Source: DASWHR01 sp035541035 (GTDB taxonomy: Bacteria; Actinomycetota; AC-67). Taken from it: a DNA stretch of 9,923 nt. Below the pieces are notes generated by a model. That model worked only from the letters and a program-made list of their open reading frames with translations, did no database searches and was not told where the DNA came from. This document shows, in pieces, positions 1 through 6,314 of the stretch. The stretch is from positions 1 to 9,923 of the forward strand of contig DATLFO010000089.1 of assembly GCA_035541035.1 (NCBI GenBank), written 5' to 3'. The position numbers and the translations under genes are program-made. Each line of letters begins with the position of its first letter. The first letter of the stretch is position 1.

Positions 1-118
1 GTGTGCGTGCCGCTCGATGGCCGACAGAGCAGTCGCGCGCACGCTCCTCGATCGAGAGCGCATGCTCGACGAGAGCCAGCGCGCGACTGCTCTGTCGGCC
101 ATCGAGCGGCACGCACAC
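1..118. repeat. Perfect 40-bp inverted repeat at the left end (probable fold-back join)
   Basis: Bases 1-40 are the exact reverse complement of 79-118, separated by 38 bases. The symmetry stops abruptly at 40/79, where both arms carry the self-complementary hexamer gcgcgc (35-40 and 79-84). The right arm lies in frame in a conserved kinase helix, so it is the genuine copy; the left arm encodes nothing kinase-like and sits at the very end of the window. The simplest reading is a chimeric strand-switch primed at gcgcgc during amplification or assembly. A real DNA hairpin is the alternative. Confidence 0.85.
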
Positions 119-628
119 GGGCTGATGGACTTCTCGCGCGACATCATGGAGATCCTGCAAGCCGAGGAGGGAGCGCTGCCGCTCACGCGCGCCCCCCTCG
201 ATCTAGGTGGGGCTGCGGCCGCTGCGCTCGAGCGGATCCGTAAGGACTTCCCCGATCACCGCTTCGGTCTCGACGTAGAACGCACACACTTGACGGTGTG
301 CGCCGATCCGCGGCGCATCGGTCAGGTGATCGAAAATCTGCTCGGCAACGCTGCGAAATACTCGCCGCCGGGAACGCTGGTCTCGGTGACGGTTCGCCGC
401 GGACCCGACCACGTCGTGGTCGCGGTCTCCGATGCCGGGCCGCCACTGCCCGGCGACATCGTCGCGGCGCCGTTCACGCGCCGCGGTCCGCGCGACGACT
501 CGGGCGGCGGCAACGGCCTCGGGCTCTACCTGTGCCGGGTGCTGGTCGAGTCAATGGGCGGACGAATCTGGGCCGAGAATCGCCCCGGCATGGTCGTCGT
601 CGGCTTTCTCCTGCCCGTTTCCGGCTGA
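2..628 (+). CDS. Histidine kinase, 3' part (HisKA second helix plus HATPase_c)
   Basis: This is the C-terminal half of a sensor histidine kinase, which would autophosphorylate on a His and feed a response regulator. Counting from the ATG at 17, residues about 10-50 resemble the second helix of a HisKA domain (QRATALSAIERHAHGL). The ATPase domain follows, with an N box ENLLGNAAKYSP (Asn111), a G1 box SDAGPPLP (Asp139), an F-box-like APFTRRG and a G2 box GNGLGL (167-170). The phosphoacceptor His and all sensory parts are missing. G1 is unusual: the second Gly of DxGxG is Pro, which may weaken ATP binding. Bases 1-40 copy 79-118 in reverse, so real coding sequence probably begins near 35 and the ATG at 17 is unlikely to be a true start. 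The 3' end overlaps the convergent hybrid kinase gene by 78 bases. The kinase assignment is firm; the partner is unknown. Confidence 0.88.
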   Translation, partial: CACRSMADRAVARTLLDRERMLDESQRATALSAIERHAHGLMDFSRDIMEILQAEEGALPLTRAPLDLGGAAAAALERIRKDFPDHRFGLDVERTHLTVCADPRRIGQVIENLLGNAAKYSPPGTLVSVTVRRGPDHVVVAVSDAGPPLPGDIVAAPFTRRGPRDDSGGGNGLGLYLCRVLVESMGGRIWAENRPGMVVVGFLLPVSG

Positions 629-3600
629 GCCCGCCCTGTTGTCGCCGCTGCCGATCGCGAGCCAGTGCGCGATACGCGCGAGGATGTCGCCCGCCCCCAG
701 GGGCTTGACCAAGTAGTCGTCGCAGCCGGCATCCTTCGCCCGCTTGATCTCGTCGGGCATCGCGTACGCGCTGAGCGCCAGGATGCGCGTGGCCTGTCCG
801 CCCGGCAATGAGCGAAGGTCGTCGATGATGTCCAGGCCGCTCTCGGCGCCCAGACCGATGTCGAGCAGCACCAGATCGGGCCGGCTCGCGGCGGCCGCCT
901 CGACCGCCCCGGACGTGGTTGCGGCATGCACGGGCTTGTATCCGGCCGTTCGCAGCACGTCGAGCATGAGCGAGGCGATGTCTTCGTCGTCCTCCACGAG
1001 AAGGATCGTTCCTGCCCGAGCGGCCGAGCGCTCCGATGCGTCCGGCTCATCGGTTTCGGTCGAGTCCGCATTCACTCCTGCGAGCGTGACCAGGAAGATC
1101 GATCCCTTGCCGGGACGGCTGTCGACTTTGATCGTGCCGCCGTGCATCTCCACGATCTGCTTCGAGATCGCAAGGCCCAGTCCCGCGCCTTCGTTCCGGT
1201 GGCTGGCCTGCTCGAACGGCTCGAAGATCCGGCCGAGATCTTCGGGGGCGATGCCCGGCCCGGTGTCGGCGACCGAGATCGTCACCAACCCTCTTCGTTG
1301 GGTGATCCCGACCCAGACGTGCCCGCCCGCATCCGTGAACTTGAGCGCGTTGCCGATTAGGTTCAGGAACACCTGCCGCAGCCTGAGCGGATCCGCCAGG
1401 ATGGTGATGCCTTCGGCGGCCGGAAGCTCCAGACGCAGCTGTTTGCGCCGCGCGTGCGGGCCGAGCGCGCCTTCGAGCTCGCTCATCAGTCCTGCGGCCG
1501 ATACCGGCACGGGGGTGATCTGCAGCCGTCCTGTTTCGATGCGCGTCAGATCGAGCAGATCGTCGATAAGGCCGAGCAGGTGTCGTCCGCCCTGCAGGAT
1601 CCGGTTCCCGAGCTGCGTGAGCATCTCCTCGGACCGGGCCCCGTAGGCAGGAGTGGTGAGCATCTCGGCCGAGATCAGGATCGCCGACAGCGGCGTGCGC
1701 AGTTCGTGCGACATGCGCGCCAGAAAGACCGACTTCGCCTCACTCGCTCGCCGCAGCTCGTCGTTCGCCTTGCGCAGCGCGTCCTCGGCCTCGCGCTGGG
1801 TCGTGACGTCCTGGACGAGGCCGACGAGCAGCGTCGCGCCGTCCTCGGTGAGCTTGGACCACGAAAGATCGACCCAGATGACCGAACCGTCTTTCCGCAG
1901 GAAGCGCTTGCGGATTTGGGTCGTGTCGAGGCCTCCTTCACGCATGAGCGCGCGGTCCCGGGATCCGATGCCGCGGTCGGGCCCGTACGTGATATCACGC
2001 AAGCGCATGCCGAGCAGCGCCTCCTTGTCGTACCCGAGCATGCGGTTCAACGCCGGGTTGGCGCGCACGATCGTGTCGTCGGCGGCGATGACGAGGACGC
2101 CGACCGGACCCTCCTCGAAGATGGCGCGGAAGCGACGCTCGCTCCTGCGGAGCATCATCTCGATCTCGCGTTGCTCGGTCACGTCGCGGATCAGCGCCGT
2201 CAGAAAGACGCCGTCGTCGGTCTCGAATGCGGACAGGCTCGCGTCGACCGGGAACTCGGATCCGTCCTTTCGGCGGGCGAACACGTCGCGGGCATGTCCC
2301 AGCGAGAGCTGCTGTCCCTCGTCCACCTGAGCATTCCGAGCGACCTCGAAGAATCCCATGCCGTGCCGGACGCGGAATCGCTCGGGTACCAGGATCGCGA
2401 CGTCGCGACCGACCAGATCGCCCGGCTCGTAGCCGTAGAGCCGCTCCGCCTCGGTATTGGCGAGCACGATGCGGCCGTTTCCGTCGATGATGATGGCCGC
2501 GTCGGGCGCCGACTGGAGCAACGAGCGAAAGCGCTTCTCGCTTCGTCTCAGCGCCTCCTCGACCAGCTTGCGCTCGGTGATGTCGCGAACGTAGGCCGCC
2601 GTGAAGACCTCGTCCCCGGCCTCCACGAACGACAGGCGCACCTCGACCGGAAACGTCTGCTCGTCCCGGCGCCGGCCGGTCTGCTCGGTGGCCGCCTTCG
2701 TGGCCGGCAACCCGTCCGGCAGCAACGTTTCGACGGGCTCTCCGAGCAGCCGATCAAGCGGGTATCCGAACATGTTCTCTGCGGCGGTGTTGATCAGAAC
2801 GATGCGCTTGCGAGAGTCGACGATGACTGCCGCGTCGGGAGCGGTTTGCAGCAGGCTTCGGAAGGTCTCTTCGCTGCGACGCAGCGCCCGTTCCGCGCGG
2901 GTCCGCTCGGTAACGTCGAACAGGAAGGCGTAGACGCGTCTGGTGTTTTCGACCTCGACGGGCCAGACGTGCGCCTCGAGCCGCACCCGGCGTCCGTCCT
3001 TGCGGACGGCGGTCAGCGGCGCCGGACGGCCCACGCCCGGGCCCTTGCCGGTCCGCATGATCTCCGAGAGCGCGTTGCGCTGGGTAGCGACGTGCTCGGG
3101 CGGGAACAGGAAATCCACATGACGTCCGAGCGCCTCGCCGGCGCTGTAGCCGAGAAGGCCCTCGGCTCGCCGGTTCCATTCGGCGACACGGCCGTTCGGA
3201 TCGCAGCCGATCAGGGCGGTGTTGGCGGCCTCGAGGATGATCCGGCTTCGAGCCTCGCTCACGCGCAGCTGCTGCTCGGCGCGCAGCCGGTCGCCGATGT
3301 CCTGCATGATGGCCGACGTCCCCGTGACGGAGCCGCTTTCGTCCACGAGCGGGGACAGGGTGATCGACACATCCACGAGGCGTCCGTCCTTGTGGATGCG
3401 CTGCGTCGAGAAGGGGCCGACCGACTCGCCCTCCGTGCAGCGCCGGCGGCTGTCCATCACCTCGGAGACACGGTCCGGCGGAACCAGCCACATCAGTGGC
3501 TTGCCGATGATCTCCTGGGCGGAATAGCCGAGCAACTGCTCGGCCCCGTGATTCCACGAGATGAACCGTCCGTCGAGGTCCACGCTGACGATGCCGTGCG

Positions 3601-4459
3601 CCGAGGATTCGACGATTGCCGCAAGCGCCGTTCGCTCCGCTTCGGCTTTCTTGCGTGACGTGATGTCACGCGCGATTCCTTGGAAAGCGATCGGCTCGCC
3701 GTTCTCGCGCACGACGGCGGTCCGCAGCTCGATCCATATGGTGCGGTCGTCCTTGCGGCGCCACCGCAGCTCGACGGATTCGTTCGCTGCGTCTTGGATC
3801 GATCGATACACGAGATCGAGATCCTCCACGATACGCGCCCACGAGATCGTCGGATCCTTGTACAGCTCTTCGACCGTGTATCCGGTGACGCGCTCCACCG
3901 AAGGGCTCAGGTATTCAAAGCCGGGCGTGGGAGCGATGCGGAACCGGAAGACGATGTCGCTCGCCGTCTCCGCGAGCATCCGGAATCGCTCCTCGCTTTC
4001 CGCGAGCGCGCGTCGCTGCGCTTCACGGTCGCGGAGCGCCAATTCAAGATCGGTGGTCCGCTCCTCGACCCGCCGCTCGAGCGTCCGCGTCAGCGACATG
4101 CTTTCCGACACCTTCAACACCAGCCGGATGAGCAGGACCAAAAGGGCGAAGACGGTGAGTGCGAGCACGACCTTGTTGTCGGTCAGCGCCGCGACGGGCG
4201 CGGCAGGAACGGCGGCCGCTCGAAGGCTGCCGCTCGGGACCAGCAAGGCGACGGTCGTTGGCGATCCCTTCCCGAGGACGAGGCCGGACGAACCGAGCCG
4301 GACGGCGCAAACACCTGCCACCGGACCCTCCGATGCCGTCCATACTACCCCTGCATTCGCGGGCGTCGTCGGCCGATTCCGCGAAAGGGAGCCGGGCGCG
4401 CCGTTCCCCGACGACGGGCGTCGGAGTTGGTCGAGGAGACGGCGCCTGCCGCGGCTCAC
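551..4459 (-). CDS. Hybrid sensor histidine kinase: TM, six PAS, HisKA, HATPase_c, receiver
   Basis: A 1302-residue membrane-anchored hybrid kinase that would autophosphorylate in response to PAS-sensed signals and pass phosphate to its own receiver. One hydrophobic segment (about 95-116) is followed by a charged helix (120-160). Six PAS domains sit at roughly 152-270, 275-395, 400-522, 528-632, 639-765 and 772-890, most ending in a D[IV]T-type motif. HisKA carries His918 in MSHELRTPL. HATPase has Asn1037, DTGPG (1065-1069), IFEPF and GAGLGL (1091-1096). The receiver (1150-1268) is complete: Glu1156/Asp1157, phosphoacceptor Asp1200, Ser1230, Lys1252. There is no HPt domain. The GTG start lies 10 bases after the stop of the upstream receiver gene and has a GAGGA site 7 bases before it. 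Residues 1-90 look poorly coding (odd codons, Arg/Ser/Pro-rich), so a GTG at 4321 is a serious alternative. The C-terminal 25 codons overlap the convergent kinase gene. Last gene of the operon. Confidence 0.93.
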   Translation of the reverse strand: MSRGRRRLLDQLRRPSSGNGAPGSLSRNRPTTPANAGVVWTASEGPVAGVCAVRLGSSGLVLGKGSPTTVALLVPSGSLRAAAVPAAPVAALTDNKVVLALTVFALLVLLIRLVLKVSESMSLTRTLERRVEERTTDLELALRDREAQRRALAESEERFRMLAETASDIVFRFRIAPTPGFEYLSPSVERVTGYTVEELYKDPTISWARIVEDLDLVYRSIQDAANESVELRWRRKDDRTIWIELRTAVVRENGEPIAFQGIARDITSRKKAEAERTALAAIVESSAHGIVSVDLDGRFISWNHGAEQLLGYSAQEIIGKPLMWLVPPDRVSEVMDSRRRCTEGESVGPFSTQRIHKDGRLVDVSITLSPLVDESGSVTGTSAIMQDIGDRLRAEQQLRVSEARSRIILEAANTALIGCDPNGRVAEWNRRAEGLLGYSAGEALGRHVDFLFPPEHVATQRNALSEIMRTGKGPGVGRPAPLTAVRKDGRRVRLEAHVWPVEVENTRRVYAFLFDVTERTRAERALRRSEETFRSLLQTAPDAAVIVDSRKRIVLINTAAENMFGYPLDRLLGEPVETLLPDGLPATKAATEQTGRRRDEQTFPVEVRLSFVEAGDEVFTAAYVRDITERKLVEEALRRSEKRFRSLLQSAPDAAIIIDGNGRIVLANTEAERLYGYEPGDLVGRDVAILVPERFRVRHGMGFFEVARNAQVDEGQQLSLGHARDVFARRKDGSEFPVDASLSAFETDDGVFLTALIRDVTEQREIEMMLRRSERRFRAIFEEGPVGVLVIAADDTIVRANPALNRMLGYDKEALLGMRLRDITYGPDRGIGSRDRALMREGGLDTTQIRKRFLRKDGSVIWVDLSWSKLTEDGATLLVGLVQDVTTQREAEDALRKANDELRRASEAKSVFLARMSHELRTPLSAILISAEMLTTPAYGARSEEMLTQLGNRILQGGRHLLGLIDDLLDLTRIETGRLQITPVPVSAAGLMSELEGALGPHARRKQLRLELPAAEGITILADPLRLRQVFLNLIGNALKFTDAGGHVWVGITQRRGLVTISVADTGPGIAPEDLGRIFEPFEQASHRNEGAGLGLAISKQIVEMHGGTIKVDSRPGKGSIFLVTLAGVNADSTETDEPDASERSAARAGTILLVEDDEDIASLMLDVLRTAGYKPVHAATTSGAVEAAAASRPDLVLLDIGLGAESGLDIIDDLRSLPGGQATRILALSAYAMPDEIKRAKDAGCDDYLVKPLGAGDILARIAHWLAIGSGDNRAGSAGNGQEKADDDHAGAILGPDSSAH
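4356..4385 (-). repeat. 7-bp inverted repeat inside the 5' end of the hybrid kinase gene
   Basis: Arms ttcgcgg (4356-4362) and ccgcgaa (4379-4385) are perfect complements with 16 bases between. They lie in the poorly coding first 46 codons, just upstream of a TAGTAT box (4342-4347, - strand) and the alternative GTG at 4321. If the kinase starts at 4321 this is an intergenic hairpin; otherwise it is only a coding-sequence coincidence. Confidence 0.4.
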
Positions 4460-4466
4460 TTGCCTG

Positions 4467-4471
4467 TCCTC
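4467..4471 (-). promoter_or_regulatory. Ribosome binding site at the receiver/hybrid-kinase junction
   Basis: GAGGA on the - strand overlaps the TGA stop of the CheY-like gene and sits 7 bases before the GTG at 4459. It supports translational coupling of the kinase to the receiver. A rival site, GGAGGG at 4326-4331, sits 4 bases before an in-frame GTG at 4321. Confidence 0.5.
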
Positions 4472-4859
4472 AGTCTCCTTCGAGGCACAAGATGGAGAGG
4501 GTTCCGATCAGCTCCCGGACGCTCGGCGGCTTCGTCATATAGGCGTTACACCCCGCTTTGAACGCTCGATCCCGGTCGGCTGCGCGAGTCAGACCGCTGA
4601 GCGCGATTACGGGCAGACCCGCGAAACGGGCCGCTTCCCGCAGACGAGGGATCAGATCCACCCCGTCGACGTCGGGCAGGCCGATGTCGAGCAGAACGGC
4701 GTCGACGCCCCCTGCCGCTGCCGCGTCGATCCCCTCTCCTCCCGTCGCCGCCTCCGCCACCGAGAAGCCCGAAAAGATGAGCGCATCGATGAGGGCCCCC
4801 CGATGCAGGCCGTCGTCGTCCACGACGAGGACGCGCGGCCGCGACTGTGCTTCCGTCAT
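4470..4859 (-). CDS. CheY-like single-domain response regulator
   Basis: A 129-residue stand-alone receiver with no output domain, acting through phosphorylation-dependent protein contacts or as a phosphate shuttle or sink. All key residues are present: acidic pair Asp14/Asp15 (VVDDDG), phosphoacceptor Asp58 in LLDIGLPDVDG, Ser88 in IALSG, and Lys110 in MTKPP. It resembles receivers attached to hybrid kinases, and its gene sits directly before the hybrid kinase. Its ATG shares four bases (ATGA) with the stop of the HD-GYP gene, and an AAGGAG site lies 9 bases upstream, so it is probably translated by coupling. The likely phosphate donor is the neighbouring kinase (inference). Whether it feeds back on the HD-GYP enzyme cannot be told from sequence. 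Confidence 0.93.
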   Translation of the reverse strand: MTEAQSRPRVLVVDDDGLHRGALIDALIFSGFSVAEAATGGEGIDAAAAGGVDAVLLDIGLPDVDGVDLIPRLREAARFAGLPVIALSGLTRAADRDRAFKAGCNAYMTKPPSVRELIGTLSILCLEGD

Positions 4860-5575
4860 AGAGCATGGCTCCTTCCCCCGCCTGATTGAACCGACTTCAT
4901 TCGTTGCCAGATGGGTTCTTCGTCGATCGGTGGCTCCGGGATCGCGAGCGCACAGAACGGCTCGACCAGATCCGGGTCGAATTGTCTGCCGGCGCCGTCA
5001 CGCAGACGCCGGATCGCCTCGTCGCGCGACAGCGCGCGCCGGTACGGCCGGTTCGATCGCATCGCGTCGTAGGCATCAGCGATCGTAACGATGCGTGAGG
5101 TCACCGGAAGTTTCGGGCCGGTCAACCCCATCGGATAGCCGGTGCCGTCGAAGCGTTCGTGGTGGCGAAGCACGATCTCTCGCGCCCCGGCGGGAACGCC
5201 GGTGAACGTGAGCATCTGTGCGCCGACGATCGGATGACCGCGCATGACGGTCGTCTCGTCGTCGGTCAGCGGTCCGGTCTTCCAGATGATCCATTCCGGC
5301 ACCATCACCTTGCCGATGTCGTGAAGGTGCGCACCGAGCTTGACGGCGGCGACGTCGGTTTCGGGCATGCCCGTCGCGCGCGCCAGCATCTCGGCGGATC
5401 GTGCGAGACGGTCCGCATGACCGTCGCCGTCCGCGCCGCGTGCCTCGATCATCCGGGCGAGGTCGAGCAACGGATCGAACCCTCGTCGCTCGCGCACGGT
5501 GGGGGGGAGTCCTCCCCCGGCGTTGTTCGGTGTCGCGCCGGGGGAGGCCCCGTCAGGAAACATGCTCGCCAACAT
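4856..5575 (-). CDS. HD-GYP domain cyclic-di-GMP phosphodiesterase
   Basis: A 239-residue cytosolic HD-GYP protein. The family hydrolyses cyclic-di-GMP, usually to GMP, with a metal centre. The metal and signature residues look intact: His53, HDIGK (85-89), His114, HHE (138-140) followed by DGTGYP (143-148), and ADAYDAM with Asp167. QFDP (198-201) closes the domain. There is no receiver on the protein, unlike many RpfG-type members, but a separate receiver is encoded immediately downstream, which may stand in for it (inference). The ATG at 5575 has GGAGG 10 bases upstream and overlaps the LuxR gene by 23 bases. Residues 1-26 are a Gly/Pro-rich stretch lying over a strong hairpin, and the domain proper begins near residue 33, so a GTG at 5497 is an alternative start. 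Activity is predicted, not shown. Confidence 0.92.
   Translation of the reverse strand: MLASMFPDGASPGATPNNAGGGLPPTVRERRGFDPLLDLARMIEARGADGDGHADRLARSAEMLARATGMPETDVAAVKLGAHLHDIGKVMVPEWIIWKTGPLTDDETTVMRGHPIVGAQMLTFTGVPAGAREIVLRHHERFDGTGYPMGLTGPKLPVTSRIVTIADAYDAMRSNRPYRRALSRDEAIRRLRDGAGRQFDPDLVEPFCALAIPEPPIDEEPIWQRMKSVQSGGGRSHAL
5503..5547 (-). promoter_or_regulatory. Strong hairpin, with competing partner, at the LuxR/HD-GYP junction
   Basis: A perfect 12-bp inverted repeat, cctcccccggcg (5511-5522) and cgccgggggagg (5536-5547), has a 13-base loop. It starts 5 bases after the LuxR stop codon and 28 bases after the HD-GYP ATG. The strand at 5511-5522 can instead pair with gggggag at 5503-5509, so two mutually exclusive folds are possible. 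There is no U-run, so it is not a standard terminator. It could slow translation or attenuate between the two genes. Confidence 0.5.
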
Positions 5576-6215
5576 GACCGCGTAACCTCCGGTACTCCCA
5601 CATCGCTTCGACTCGCCCGTGCACGCCGAGCTTGGAGTAGGCGCCTTGCAGATGCGACTGGATGGTGCGCTTGCTCAGAAAGAGCCGGCTCGCGATCTCC
5701 GCGGGGCTCATTCCGTCCTCGAGCAGATCCAGCACGCGACGCTCGCGCGCGGTGAGGCGGCTTAGCGGCTCGGGTTCGCTCGGGCCGTCGAGGCGCTCGA
5801 CCGCGAACGCGAGCCCGGCGACGGCGATGGCCGGATGCACGGAGAGCGCTCCGTCGACGGCGGCGGCCAGCGCATCCACGATTTCGTCGGGGCTCGCCCA
5901 CTCGGGCATGTAGCCGCGAGCACCCGCGCGAAGCGCGGTCACGATCGAGCGGCCGTCGATCCACGCGGAAACGACAACGATGGCAGCGCTGGGCCCTGCG
6001 GCGGCCAAGGCCTTGATGCTCGAGGTCTCGTCGGGCTGCTGCGCGCCGAACAGGACGGCGGCCGCGACGGAGGCGCGGGTTGCCTCGACGGCCTCGGCAA
6101 CGTGCGAGCACGAGCCGGTGATGCGCATCTGACCTGCGTGTCTCTCGATCGCGGCCGTGAACGCGGATCGGCATGCCTCGTGTCTGTCGATAATCAGAAT
6201 TCCGCTCGAACCCAT
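5553..6215 (-). CDS. LuxR-type transcription regulator with degenerate (pseudo) receiver
   Basis: A 220-residue protein with a receiver-like N-terminal half and a LuxR/GerE helix-turn-helix. Numbering from the alternative ATG at 6233, the fold begins GILIIDRHEA (11-20). One acidic residue remains (Asp16) but its partner is Arg17. The phosphoacceptor position, read from VLFGAQQP, is Gly63, and the conserved Lys is Glu111 (GYMPEWA); Ser89 is kept. It therefore should not accept phosphate on the usual Asp. The HTH (about 158-215) is well preserved: LTARERRVLDLL, the recognition helix around SKRTIQSHL, and KLGVHGRVEAM. I chose the ATG at 6215 because GAGGTG lies 6 bases before it, while the ATG at 6233 has no clear ribosome site. 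It is the first gene of the four-gene operon and may autoregulate it (inference). Confidence 0.9.
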   Translation of the reverse strand: MGSSGILIIDRHEACRSAFTAAIERHAGQMRITGSCSHVAEAVEATRASVAAAVLFGAQQPDETSSIKALAAAGPSAAIVVVSAWIDGRSIVTALRAGARGYMPEWASPDEIVDALAAAVDGALSVHPAIAVAGLAFAVERLDGPSEPEPLSRLTARERRVLDLLEDGMSPAEIASRLFLSKRTIQSHLQGAYSKLGVHGRVEAMWEYRRLRGHVGEHVS

Positions 6216-6221
6216 AACGCC

Positions 6222-6227
6222 CACCTC
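6222..6227 (-). promoter_or_regulatory. Ribosome binding site that decides the LuxR-type gene start
   Basis: GAGGTG on the - strand lies 6 bases before the ATG at 6215. The upstream in-frame ATG at 6233 has no such site, so 6215 is the preferred start; the receiver-like fold then begins five residues in. Confidence 0.6.
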
Positions 6228-6245
6228 GATCATGACGGTTCGTCG

Positions 6246-6251
6246 AGACTA
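6246..6251 (-). promoter_or_regulatory. Possible -10 box for the LuxR/HD-GYP/receiver/kinase operon
   Basis: Read on the - strand, TAGTCT fits the TAnnnT core of a -10 box. A transcript starting about 7 bases on would carry a leader of roughly 24 bases to the ATG at 6215, with the GAGGTG site inside it. The -35 region is poor (TTTCGG at about 17 bases). Position is the main support. Confidence 0.25.
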
Positions 6252-6314
6252 GGAGGATCGAGGCAGGGCCGAAAGCCCCCGTTGGGTCGCGTTCGACGCC
6301 AAAAACTTGGCTCT

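Noticed and set aside
1454..3658. Long open frame on the + strand (734 codons) opposite the hybrid kinase
   Set aside because: It is antisense to well-defined PAS, HisKA and ATPase motifs. Its protein shows no domain and has the Arg/Asp/His/Val-rich composition typical of the reverse frame of GC-rich genes.
3561..4889. Open frame on the + strand (442 codons)
   Set aside because: It crosses the hybrid kinase and CheY-like genes in antisense, with Ser/Arg-rich low-complexity translation and no motif.
5553..6215. VpsT-type cyclic-di-GMP binding motif (W[FLM][ST]R) in the pseudo-receiver regulator
   Set aside because: The only similar piece, WIDGR, differs in sequence and lies in the wrong part of the fold, so VpsT-like binding is not supported.
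6262..6314. Intrinsic terminator between the two LuxR-type genes
   Set aside because: Only short stems are found (gccaa/ttggc and gggc/gccc) and no U-run follows either, so I do not call a terminator.
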